Assembly: GCA_037576195.1 (NCBI GenBank)
Contig: CM075101.1
Span: 3,534,001-3,598,000 of the forward strand
Direction of reading: 5' to 3'
Origin: Phytoseiulus persimilis
Taxonomy: Eukaryota > Arthropoda > Arachnida > Mesostigmata > Phytoseiidae
DNA: 64,000 nucleotides
A program made the translations under genes and the position numbers. Positions within the stretch are counted from its first letter, which is position 1; each line of letters begins with the position of its first letter. Under the pieces are notes generated by a model, which saw nothing but the letters and a program-made list of their open reading frames with translations, was not told where the DNA came from and did no database searches. Shown here in pieces: positions 36,857 through 48,988 of the stretch.

Positions 36857-39800
36857 AGTTCTCGGCGGCGATCGGCAGGGCAACAGCTAGCACTTGAACA
36901 CACCGACGAGTTCTCGACCGGAATCATTACATCAATCGGATCTACGCGCGACAGCCTATCGTTTGGCGGCGGAATAAGCCTCATCATGGACGTAAACGGG
37001 GTTAACGAGTACGCCTAACGTCCGTCGTAGTGCGTCGGGACGACGAGAGAGAGAATCGGACGTTTGCCCAAGAACGATCCGAGGCCTTTGGAGACGTCCA
37101 TTCTCAAAAACGGCTCTCTGGTATCGGCCCGTTGCGAGAGCATCTGCCAATTTGAGAGAGCGTGAAAACTCGAGAACGATGATATGCTCCTGTTTAGCTC
37201 TGGGGAGAACATGTTCTCTTCTTTGCTTCTCTCGTCGTTGTGATGGGTCTGGACACAGATTGAAGGGACTCAGGGTCTTCAGGCTCGTTTGTCCTCCCGA
37301 TTTTCTTCAGAAGAGCCTCTGTTCCAACGGCCTGAATACAAAAGTTTCTTCAGCGAGCGCTGCGTAGATGGAGAACCACATGAAGGAAGGCGTGACTCAA
37401 ACTCGAAGCGGTCGTTTCAATTTGCCGCTTCTATCACACACATTTTGTCGGATAATGCGTGGAGCCAAGGTGAGGCTTGGGAACAGTACTGTCCCGTGGG
37501 AACTTGATCGCAGAATTCCGGGAAATGGGTCACGGGACACGATCTAGTTACCATCGGCACGGACAATAACTATTCGGAGCCCCAAATAAATCGATTGTCT
37601 TCGTCCTCGTCTCCTTGAGCCGGTCGTTCAGGCGTCGTGGAACGGAGATGAAGGATGAGGACAGAGCCTGCGCGAGTGATACTCTCTTGGCCCAATTTTT
37701 CCACCTGCTCAAGTCAGCGACGTCACTCCTCGGCTCTCAGCGGAGAATCAGAGCTAAAGTTTGTTCGTTCAGACGGCGGCTGTCAAATCGAGAGGGGTCC
37801 CCGGCGGAACGTTCTCCTGGGCTGTCAAACGCGAAATTCAGTTCCCGTGTTGGTGCTCTGATGAGGTATTAGAACTCAACTCGAGATTCAATGCAACGTC
37901 TCCGCTTCACGCCAGAGGACGTCGAGGTTATATTGCTCGTGCGATCGTTAACCAAGCAGGATTCCTCCAAACTTGTCGAGCTGGTGATTTCCTACCGACA
38001 GATTCTCGGATAAGCCGCTTCCCCGTCGAGTCAAACGATGCAACTTTGAAGCTGACAATGAGTGATGGATAACATCAGATCCATTGCGGTTCCCAGCTCG
38101 TCGTACGGCACCGCGTTCTGAGTGTTCACGATCAAATGTACAGAACTCTAGAGAGCTAGATGGATCGCCAGTGGAGGTGGTCGACGCTCATCGCTGCTGT
38201 GTGTACTTCTTCAGGGGTCGCGTTGTCGGGGGGGCGCTGCACCGCTCGTTGGTGTTGATGATGCCCTTGAATTGTACCTATAGCGTTCGAGGAATGAGGC
38301 TAGCGCTGCTCGGCTCTGCTCCACCTGATACGACTTGATTAAAAGCCCGATGTTAGCGGTAGGCTGCTCGCAGGTTCGGTCTGTCGCTCGGCCAGCCAGT
38401 GGGCCTACGAACCCATTGCTGTGCTAATAATGGACAAGCTCAGCTGCGCGTCCAGGAAAAGCAAATGAAAACGAAGACTCCGTCGGTGGAGGCGGTTCTC
38501 CTGCTGGAGAAGAGAATTCCGCCTCTCCTCGACAGTGGGATAATCGCTGAGTGGATGGAATCGTAATTTCTCACGCTTTCAAACCGCGAATCCACGGTAA
38601 ACGGGTTATCCTGCTCACCGTTCCCTCTGTCTGAACCATTTCACTCGACTGGAATCAGAAACAATGAGAGGGTACTCCATTTCCATCGGAGTGAGCGTAT
38701 TGCCTGGGGAGTGGCGAGATTCGGGTTCCATGAGCGGTCGGCAACTCCGGGACCGCGTCATCCGATTGTGGCGAGCTGATTCTCCACGCGATCTGCAAGC
38801 TCAACAGGGCTCTTCCGTCGAGGACTCGATTCCGATCGATGGATGGTTACAGCTAGCTGCTCCTTGACAGCTCAACGATGTCCCATTTCAACGTTGGCAC
38901 AGAGTTGGACGCGGGGAGCTTCGAACTTCTAAGCACAGCTTGTCTCGACAAAGACTAGATTCAGCGTTCAGCCCAGGAAACCTGTCGTCGCATGCAGCAG
39001 CAATGGCATCACGCGAGCACGGGTGGAGGCACATAAATATTTCAGACATGACAAGCAAGAGAACGAACAGCAGGTTGTATAAAGTATCACTACGGATTCT
39101 CTCGGGCTGATTCCTCCCCTCCGCTCTGTGTGTGCACTCCTGTTCCAGTTGCGTCTCTCTCTCTCTCTCCCTCTGTCCCCTGAGCTCACTAGACCTAGCC
39201 ACGACACAGTTTCTCCTTGCTGAACTTACCTCACATTCATTCATTATGGACCAGGCGACGACCGCCGCCGCTTCTATTTCTGCCAGCTTTCTTGTCATTT
39301 GCCCAGACTGGTCGCCGTTCGTTTCCTCCTCTCCTCGGCGTGTGTTCTCCTCTCCTGATTGGATGGTGCTTCATTATAAGCTGAAACATCACAACAGAGA
39401 GTGGCCGGTACGATAACGATGAGGACAGAACGATGACGGCAGCGCGCCTATCCAGCGAAGACTCTAATTCTCGTCCAGGGCACAGCCACGAAACGCCTGC
39501 GAGACATGATTCAAGAACTCCCGTCAACATGGCGGAGGCCAGAGAGTTCTCGGAACGTTCTGGTGAAGGTTTACAGTTTCGTTTCGTCCCAGGAAATACA
39601 CAAGCGTGCTTCGGGCCTCCCCGTTCGGCTTTGAGCGGAGCTAGCGATGCGGCGTTGGTGGCAGGAGGGCCATAATCCTCGTTCAGACATGTTGTGCTCT
39701 CTCGTTGGCAACACGAACTGGCTACAACAATGGAACAACAGCTTTCTCTCTCTTTCTGTCTGTCCGTCCGTTAGCCCGCCCGGCCGGCAGAAAGGAGTGT

Positions 39801-42800
39801 ACCTTTGTCTCAGTTTGTCTCAGTTACACGCGCGCGAATCGCTGCACTCTCCCGCACATGAATCCGCGGCCCTCGTGCGTTCACATCGTGTCACAGACAT
39901 CCCTCGGGTGTGATGAGTCCAGTAGGCTCCAGTTACAGTCATAAAGTTTTCATTTGTTCCGACTCTGTCAGAAGCCTCCCGCATTGTTATTATCGGCTCC
40001 AAGGGCTCGATGTGTAACACTCGAAATAGCGCGCTTAAGAAGCGGTTCGAGGCTCGCGGCGGTTGTTGTCGATTCCCAGAGAAACGTCCTCTCAATTAGT
40101 TCAGTTTGCACGCAAGCTCCTGGCAATGCGGACCGAGAGGCTGCTCGATTCTTCCGAACTCCTTGACTGCGTCCAAAATTCGGGAAGCGGTGGAATCGCT
40201 TCTCCTGCCGAGTTCCGTTTCGGGACCATTGGGTTATCTGGTCGAACATTGTCCTATCCCGCAACGTCATCAACGTCGCCATAAATGATCAATGACTACT
40301 TCCATTGGCTGCGCGGTGACAGATACTCCTTAAACAGTGTAGGAGCCCGATGTGAGGGGACCGAGAGTAGTACGAGACTCTCTCACTAACAAAACTAACG
40401 GATAATCTATGATTAATGGCCGCTGAGCTTGCGGGAACTTGAGACCCAACGACAAGAATGCATCCCGGCCGTACAAAAGCGAGATAACCCATTCGATCCA
40501 AGCCGTCGAGAACCCGCGGAGCTGGGCCAGGTCAGATCGCGGCAAGGTTATATTCATCAGAGCACATAACAGACAGAGCTTGAGGTTCCGACGAAAGTTT
40601 GATATGCTAATGGGACTTCGATTGATGTCAGCTGGGACGGGGAGCCGTCGCGAGTTTTGAAGCTGGAGCTGCTTTCGGGACCTATAAGCAAAATCAATAG
40701 GATTTACTCGTTTGGAATATTCCACTAATTGATTACGTGTCGGCGGCGTTCGGACAATTGATCCGCTGGCTCTCACTGAACGAAGCTGAGAGCGTTCCCA
40801 GATTTCAGACGCGGGGCGGGAGATAGAGAGGAAGAAAGCGTTCCCCGGCACTTGGACGGACTTAACTTTCTGCGCGAGAGAGAATCCGACGAAGGGAAGG
40901 AAACCTTCTCGAATTCATCTCGGAATCTGCAGCCAAGATCGCTTCGACTTGGACCCGCAGACCACCCGATCAGCGTTCTCGCGAAGCTATCGAAATCTGG
41001 AAACCCATCTCCGAAATCGCTCTGCCCGCGGCAGTATGTTCTGCATCTGAGAAGCTCGCGATCGCGGTCACTTTTGACAGCTGTGGCGTCAGGCTTCCGC
41101 ATCCCTGCGATTCCTCACGAGCGGCAGAGGTGTGATGGATCTCTTATCAATTTCCATGGCTCTGGTTTGTGGTGGATCGCCCGCCGGGCCTGTTGCGACG
41201 GCGGTCTTGTGGTGGCCTTGGGCGACGCTGGTGCGCGGAGGAATCATTCACATACGCGGCTGAGCTTCAACTCGAGAAACCACCAGCTCACACATCTGAA
41301 GGCCGGCTGAATTAGACACATTTGTCAGCTGGTGGTTTCGTAATTGATGGGCTTATTATTTTTTTCTTCGTCATAGGGCCGGCCGCATGGGGTGGGGAAT
41401 TGAGGTGAGCCCAGGTCGCCCACATCTGCTACCTGATCCTTTTTCATCTCCTCGATCTTGGCGGCGGCGGCAGAAGTGGGTCTGCTCCCCAAGACCACCC
41501 GCGTCGACTTCGAGATTCTCCCTGGAAAGGCGCCGTTCCTCGAAAAGCCACATCGGCGAGCGAGGCTGCGAACTCACCAACCAGCCGACGATTCAGAGAG
41601 CGGGCGAGAGAACGAACGAAAAGAGCGGGCCAGTGGAGCAAGATATTAAAATTTATAAATCGCCAACGTGCAGCTCCTGCAGCGTCGCCCATGCGAAGTG
41701 AAAATAACTGCGGGCTATTTATTATAAAGAGAGAGAGAAGGTACGAACCAACCTTTGAGAACCTTCAGTGGCTGCGCTGAAGCGCTGCTTAAACACTCCA
41801 CACGTTCGAGGGAGCCGAAGCTAAAAGCCCCGAGGTGAGGAGAACTGTCCTCGGGCTCACTGCCGACGACACTCTTTATGTCTTTCACCTCAATGAGTCA
41901 ACAATCTCTACCTGAATTTCTGAAATTGGGGCATTTCTAATCGCTAATGATTTTCTCGCGTGAACCCAAGTGGTTGAGAGAGAATTCATTCTGTGGAGAC
42001 GGGTGGGCGAGCCCAGCCTTGGGTCCGAACGATTGTCAATGTTTGGCCGAGTGAGTCCATGCGAGAGTTTGTGAGAGAGACGTGATCGCGTGTGTGAGGT
42101 GAATGCCGATACCGTTGCGCGAATTCATATGTCAGAGCCTTGGCAGACAGATGAACGAATTTATTGACCTTAAACACGCTTTTTCCTGACGGTGCTGCCG
42201 GAATGACAAATAATCTCGATTGAACCTACCTCGATCGGAGAACGATAGCGCCACGTTCCCCCGGCGTACGAAGTTCGTGGATTCACACGCTCCACAGAGG
42301 TTGTGGGCCCCGATGAAAAATAAACAACCGCTCGTCTCGATTCCGTATATGGATGTCTTGGGCTCCCGTTTCGCGACTCACGGACCGAATCTCCTATTGC
42401 TCAGCAGTTTTCCCTCGGCGTTGGAGACAATGGATTTCTTCGTACCCTTGGAGCTGTCATCGCTCGCTGTGAGTGGAGACGTCACAAAAATTTGCATCTT
42501 GGCTTTTTTTACTGTCTGCACCGGAGCATTCAAACCACCCTGAGCACGTGACACTCAGGCAGACCATCAGGCAAGCGACCAGGAAGCTCGAATCTTTCCC
42601 CATCTGCAGCGGACGGTTGTCAGAGGCAAGTCAGAGGGAAAAGAAGATGGTAACACCGAGCAGCCGAGCGGCCGTTGAGCGTTTTCACGTTGTAGGTCGC
42701 TGCACGAATAGGAGTCGAGGATAGATCTCGGTGATAGCCTAGGAAGGAGACAGTTCGTTCGCCTGCGCACGATAAGAAGACTACCCACAGGCGGACGAAA

Positions 42801-45468
42801 AGAGACCAGCAGCACACATCAGAAGCCATTCCCGAGGTTGAGTTTTTGCTACAAAAGCTTCTCGTTGGTCGTTGTCGACTTGACTGACGACCTGGCCGCG
42901 CTGATGCTTTCGTTGCTCCTGTTGTGTTGCTCTCGGCACCGCCTGAAAGAGAGTCTGTTTCCGATTTCCCCCATTTCGATATTTTTCCCCCGCGCGTGTT
43001 ACTCCCCCCTGTCCTCCGTTGGTCTGTTCAGTTCGTTCGTATTCCCGTGCGGAGTCGACCAGATGTATCGTCGGCACCGTCGGCCGGCACCAGTAGGGGC
43101 GCCTGCGGCGGGGGCAGCGATCCTGTCCAGGCGTAATTATAACGTATACTACCAGCCAACCAGCCCTCTTCGAGACCATTATTGCGCCGGGGCGAGGGAC
43201 AGGAGGAAACGATGGCGGGCCGCGCGCCAGGGGCCGAGATATACAAACGGCTAAATAGAGTTGGTGCAGGCAAGCAGGCCGCCACATATCCTCCTTTTCG
43301 GAATGCCTCCCCAAGGACCCTTCGGAGTTCAGCCGGACTGGTAATGTTGTTCTAGCCACCGAAAACGAACCCTTCCGCCCGTCAGGTGCTGTGGGTCCCC
43401 ACTGCGCGCAAGCCAGTCGGGGACTCCGTCACTCGGCAGCTGTCAGGCCATCAATGATCTGGATAGGGTTCCGGTGTGTGCGCTCAAGGCCCGAGCAGGA
43501 CCTCGTGGCCTAGATCGCCTCATGGTCTAGAGGACCCGGTGGCCTTTCTCGGCAGGGGAAGCGTTCCTTGGCGACATGGAGGACTTTCATGACGATATGG
43601 AGTCACGGCAAGCCTGGGTCTCTGAGACGGGCCGCTGTTGGGAGCGAATCGCGCGGCCTCTGTTTTCCATTGGTTCAGACGAGAGGAAGGAAGTATCTGA
43701 TAGTAGATTCTATCCCCCCGCCTCGAGCTCGGGGTCTGCTAGGCGACGCAATTCTTCTCGATAAGACGGTTACTTATGTGGCATCTCAGGGCGTTTGGGC
43801 GAAAGCATTGGTCGCGCACTTCGGGGACCTGTGCGCCAGGGAGCCGTTCAAACAGAGAGAGAGGCACGGTAACTTCCAACAACGCCTTCGCATTTGCATC
43901 TCCGGGAAGCTGTTGCAACTCTGAGTGAGCTTCTCTTCGGTCTCGACCCCGGCCAGCGGCTCGAGGCCGCGATCGGGAGCTATTCTTCCGTCTCGTTCTG
44001 ACTATTCAGAATGTTCCTGTCGGCCCGAGCTTGACTCGGGGAAGGCGAGCACGAATCAGGGTCTCCGAAAGAGCTCCGCCAGATCGGAGGCCGTGTGTGA
44101 AATGCTCGACTAGGGATGAGATGGAGCTGCTATTTCTTATCATACTTCCCAGCGAAATAGATGACTTCGTATCGGCCGAGTTTCCAAGAAATATTAGGTG
44201 TCCGTTTTGGCAGCCAACGCTCTTTCCATCTTTCCAGAAGCTGTTTCCGCCTCTTTTTTCTGCCAACAGCTGCTCCCCGTGCGGGATCTTTTGAAAATGA
44301 TAGATGATGCTCGTCCTTTAGAAAGTTCCACGCCATCAAAAATGAACGCGAGGGAGACGATGATGGCAGCATTGAAGGAGGAAGTCAAGGCATTGATTTC
44401 ATGTGTTCTCGGAGAAGTCGAACAGAGCCGTTCATTGTAGCTATCGCCGTCGCCTGCATCATCATCGACGTCTGGATGCCCGCCTTGGCCTCGCGTCGCG
44501 TCGCAGACAGCGGGTGCAGAGGGGAAGGGAGGGGAAGCTCGCGGAGATATGTACTGCCGGCTGGAGTTGGCAGAGCTCGCGATTCTAGTGGATACTTACG
44601 GAGATAGAAGAACGCGTGGAAGAACATTCTGCAGGGGCGATGGCAAGGCCGGTGGAAGCGATAACATCATGCCAGCGGTGGTGGTCGCTGTTCGGGTCTT
44701 GCCCGCTTTCGAAGTCCTGTTCTCAGTGGCGGCCGCGCGAGCCCGAGCTGCTCCTCTTTCGCAATGCTATCATTGTCGTGGAGATGCCCGATCCAATACT
44801 TGTTGAGGCAATCCTCCTCCGGGCGCGGAACTCAAGGTCTGCGGGAGCTGAGGAAGGCCTGCTGAAAAGAGCGGAGCGCAATTTTTCTTTGGCAGAGGCA
44901 AGAACACCAGACTCGGTGGGACGGACTCGGAGATGAGCCGAAGGGAAACCGTGGCTCGAGCCCAGGAGCTGAGCGCGCGCGCTCCACGAAGAACGAGACC
45001 GAGGAGGGCAGGCACAGAATAAACATTCCTATTTTCTACAACTCCTGCGCCCAGATAGATGACAGTCGCCGCGGGAACTTCCTGCCCCCCATCAGCCCGT
45101 ACCTAGCGCCGACTTTTTCCTTTCAACCTCCTTCTCCGAGATCTCTTGCCCGCTCTTGACCGTCGCATGGCCGGACATGCCCGTCGGTTCCGCGAATCCC
45201 TCCTCGCATACTTTCCCGCCGGCCGTGTCTGCGCATCCTTCAGATTGTTTTCCCTCCTTCATCGTGGTCAACCCTCCAGCACTTTGCCATCGTGCTGCTA
45301 ATGTCGTTCCCTGCCTCGCTCAATGACAGTGACGAACTCTTCGTTTACTCGGACAGGAAATGTTACTCGGTTTTAGCAGGGCGACAATAGATCCCGTCGT
45401 CGAGCCAGCGAGCGATGCAGCCCAGCTGTCTTACACTGAACTGGAGTCCACGGACGACAGCATTCAGC
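36857..45468. other. Gene-poor stretch with simple repeats
   Basis: No gene could be supported over about 8.6 kb. Protein-like but isolated frames include 38730-38867 plus (SGRQLRDRVIRLWRADSP) and 44198-44440 plus (ending ALKEEVKALISCVLGEVEQS). Long frames at 40330-40851 minus, 40852-41310 plus and 42781-43359 minus lack splice support and biased composition. A TC microsatellite is at 39154-39169. Several G+C-rich patches occur at 42.9-45.0 kb. It may be a large intron or regulatory region. Confidence 0.4.
39154..39169. repeat. TC dinucleotide repeat
   Basis: About eight TC units on the plus strand, in non-coding sequence. Confidence 0.9.
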
Positions 45469-45596
45469 AACAAAGCGATGAGGAACACTGTCCAAGGACT
45501 CAGCCCGAGCGTTTCAGACCCGCGATTCAATGAAATCCAGGTCCGAAACGCTCGGGCTGGGTCCTTGGACAGTGTGCCTCAACCGAACGCTTTGTT
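45469..45596. repeat. Long near-perfect hairpin, pre-miRNA or hpRNA-like
   Basis: Arms 45485-45520 and 45540-45575 are 36 bases each and complementary at 34 positions. The other two are one G-U wobble and one mismatch, whichever strand is transcribed. The terminal loop is 19 bases (45521-45539). The stem continues outward: TGAGG 45479-45483 with CCTCA 45577-45581, and AACAAAGCG 45469-45477 with CGCTTTGTT 45588-45596, separated by a 1/1 mismatch and a 1/6 internal loop. That gives about 50 paired bases in 128. The shape suits a Drosha/Dicer substrate or a small inverted duplication. It lies inside a plus-strand frame of 158 codons (45415-45891), which has no other coding support. Confidence 0.8.
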
Positions 45597-48500
45597 CCGA
45601 ACATCCAAATTAACACGATTGGCGCAAGTGTGTGTCGTTCCCGAGAAGCAAGAGATGGCTCTCTGGAGCCGTGGCTCGCTCCACTCTCGAGCAGTTCCGT
45701 TCGAAGCCGAGAGATGGGAAGAGTGGCCCACTGAACGACTGCCTTGTTTCTCCTCGAGCGCTAACGTTGATCCCTCATGGCTGGCTGCGACTCAAGCGGC
45801 TGCTGCGAATGCCGCCCCCGCGATGTTCCCGCTGCTTTCCGGATCAAGTAGAATCAAACTGCGCTGTTCCACAACACAAAACGAGCATTGACCAACATCA
45901 AGTACGCTGGGCGGGCAGGCGGATGGACGGACGGCTCGTCGGTCGTAGTCGCTCTGTTCTTCCTCTTTTTAAAGTGTAGATTACGCCCTCCGAAGGGGCA
46001 TGTGCGCAGCGGCCCTTCAACGGAAGAATCCAAAAAACTGAGCGTTACCATCACGGTCGTTTAGCAAGCAAAAAACTTTTTGGTCAGATGAACTCTTGCT
46101 TGCGGCGAGCCTGCTGGCCAGCTCTGACGAACGGACGAGAACGAACGGAAAGACGAAGCAGAGACGGGGCGAACTTTAAATTTGAAGGCCGACGTTTTTC
46201 CGCAATGGCCGGCGCAGAGGCGGCCGCGGCATCAGCATTATGACTAATGCGCTCGTAAAAAGAAGCTCCCCAACGAGCGAACGAACACAAACAAACGAAT
46301 AAGCTGTAGCATAACGTTCTAGACAAACCGCAGAACCCGGAGGCCTCATTTATTTCTCCTCCCCGTCCGTGTTACCTCGGCCTTTCCGCGCCTCCCTCGT
46401 TCCATCGGATAGGATTGGCGAGCTGGCTGGAAACCTAGCTCCGTCCTTGCGGCAATGCAACGGGCCCTCTGGAGGCGATAGAAGTCTATTCCTCTCTATT
46501 CTGTTCCGATGGAATGCTGATGCATGCATTCCGGGGGAGCCATCAAGAACGCAGCCATTGTAATGCGAGAGGGTTGCTCGACCTCCGCTGCCTGTTGCCG
46601 ATGATCCAAACGCCAATGAGGCGTGGTCTCTCCCCGCACATGATATTATAGTCTCATGGTAGATACACAAATATATTTATATATATATCTACATATCAGC
46701 TCCAAAACTCTCCATGATCGCATCGAACGTCTATTCCCGCATCGTCCGAGGCCGTCGTTCCCGGGACGTCGTTACCTTTGATGGATTCAGGAACGCGATG
46801 AGGGCACGCGCAAGAGGACGGAATCAAATCAACGTTGAACGATAAACAGGAGCGTCAGAATGGAAACGAGAAAGGCAGTCACACGAGGATTCTGGCTCGA
46901 GAGGAAACGCCGCTCAGTATTGCCTGGGGTGGCTCCTGATCAACTCCTGACGTTGTACCTGCTCTAACGATGTCGAACCGGAAACGAAAACACAAAGAGG
47001 ATTGTGAGTCATCGATCTTCCTCAAACGGCACGAAGCTTTGCGTCACTTCCACGTTGACTTTTAGCAAAGCGGGAGCGAAGGAAAACTGGCCGATATTTC
47101 TTACTTCGCGCTGTTCCCGGGAATCTATCTCGATCCGCTCGGATGCAACAGCTCAGGGAGCCCCGGGAACCGCAGACCGAAGCTGATTCCCTTTGACGCG
47201 CGAACCACACAACGGCGGAATCAATCAGCCCTCCGGTCAGTCCCGGACGGAACGCGCCGCGAAGACGACTCCCGATAACGATTGGAAAGGAATCTGTCAG
47301 CTGCTCCGATACGATAAATTTTCAAGCTCGAAGCGAAGGAGTGCTCTTGCTCAGGAGTGTCGTCGGATAGCTAGCTCCTGGCCTGGCCGCCGCTCGGAAG
47401 GCTCGCTGCTGCCGTGACGAAGTTTGATTACATCATGAGCAGGAAGCAGTCGAAAGACATGTGAGAGCCCTACGTCAGCCACCGCAAGGCTCGGTACGAA
47501 CTAAGTTTCGGTTGAGCAACGGCTCAACAAGCCAGAGGGGTCCTAATCACCTACGAAAGTTGCGTCAGAGTTTTCAAGTGAGAACTTCCTCTTCAGTTGG
47601 TCTCTGCTGCGGGGAGGAAAAAGACAGCGGCGGTAGGGTCTTGTGAGGCGACGTAGCACCGGCGGTGGCGGCAGAACAAGGCGCACAAACTCAGGAATTA
47701 CTTCGGGATCACTCTGCAAGTTGCCCTGGAGCGTGAAACTCAGCGATTCCCGATAAGCTTTTAAAAGCTTCTCGAGACTTTGACGACTAGTAGCGCGGCG
47801 CGCTCAACTCTTCCAGCAGTGGTTGTAGTCCTGGTTGCAGCCGGCGCGACATAGGCCATGTTCTTCGGTGTTTAGTTCTTTGTCGCTCAAGGTCCTGGTG
47901 GAGTGATTCCCTGATGTTCGACCCATTGTTTTTCATGGAGCGCGATAAGATGCTCGCGACGGAATGGGTCAGGAATTAATAGGGTCTGGAGATTGTTGGA
48001 CCGAAGATGAGCGGAAAGAGGCGGAACAGAACATAAGACAATAGTCTTCGTATCTAGGCTCGCCTGATTGTCTCTGTTTGTTTGTATATTTGTTTGCCTG
48101 TTCGACTGTCTGTCTGTCTGTGTGTGCTCGTAGAGGTCTATCTGCGGAAACAAACATGGTTGCAGAGAGACTAATGAGCAGTTCATCCGGTCGTTATGTA
48201 TGGCCCCACTTGCTACGGAAGCTTCATACATGACAAACATGTACTCACTCAGCCATCCATATTCACATCTGGAATATGTCCGCTCCGATCTTCATGCAAT
48301 ACCTATGAGCGATCATCTCTAGGAGCAACGGAACGGCGCAGGTTGGGACGACTTCTGACTCCACACGTGACGTGACTGGTCAGTGATCATCGGGAAGAGC
48401 AAGGGAACGCTTCGTGACTGACTTTGCTCGGACAACGTCCTCTCAGCCTCGACGCGGGAGGCAGAGAAGACCCGACATAAGGCTCGCTTAACAGGACTCA

Positions 48501-48781
48501 AAGGTGCGTGTGACTCCGATTGCTATGGATGAATATTTCGAACTCAAAGAGCAGGAAACTGAATTAACATCTCGTTTTCTTCGAGAAGAACTCGGGGCCA
48601 GAGTCAACATTATTCAAGCGAGGAAACCTTGTCGCGACTCGAACCGAAAGAGGTTTCGCTGTCGAGGAACAAACACGAGGCTTTGTCGGGAGCTGTTTAC
48701 GTAGCTGAAAAATAGATGTTCGATGTGTTCACCTCGAAACTTATAGAAGTTTCTACTCTGGAACATTTCTATGTGCCGTCA
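45597..48781. other. No firmly supported gene
   Basis: An AT-rich patch (TATATATATA-like) lies at 46668-46690. A CTGT microsatellite is at 48107-48126. The plus frame 48504-48704 begins with MDEYFELKEQETELTSRF after an AAAG and could be an exon, but no matching exon was found. A minus frame at 46084-46326 starts with a hydrophobic stretch and is undecided. Confidence 0.4.
48107..48126. repeat. CTGT/TG microsatellite
   Basis: Four CTGT units run into TG repeats, within a broader T/G-rich stretch from about 48072. Confidence 0.85.
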
Positions 48782-48988
48782 TCAGGAGCTGCTCCCCCGT
48801 TCTGCTTCGGATGTTATTTTTGAGGTGATGGAAACAACGAAAGTTTCATGCAGCTCAACTCCTGTGTATCCTTTTCCATCCTCGGCGATTTCGAAGTCTA
48901 CCTCCGAGAGTAGGAGAGCTCTCCCCTCCGCGAGTCCCATTGTTGTTCTCGCTGGTTCGGTATGAGACGAGCGGTGTGTTCGATTCAA
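48782..48988 (-). CDS. Candidate C-terminal exon, unidentified
   Basis: A 68-codon minus-strand frame ends in TGA at 48782 and contains MGLAEGRALLLSEVDFEIAE and GYTGVELHETFVVSITSKI. Its codon pattern resembles the sure genes. No acceptor was fixed at its 5' side; the Met near 48937 could also be a start. No family is recognised. Confidence 0.3.
   Translation of the reverse strand: MNRTHRSSHTEPARTTMGLAEGRALLLSEVDFEIAEDGKGYTGVELHETFVVSITSKITSEAERGSSS

Noticed and set aside
45415..45891. 158-codon frame spanning the hairpin
   Set aside because: Apart from being open it shows no coding sign; half of it is palindromic sequence, so its amino acids are dictated by the inverted repeat.
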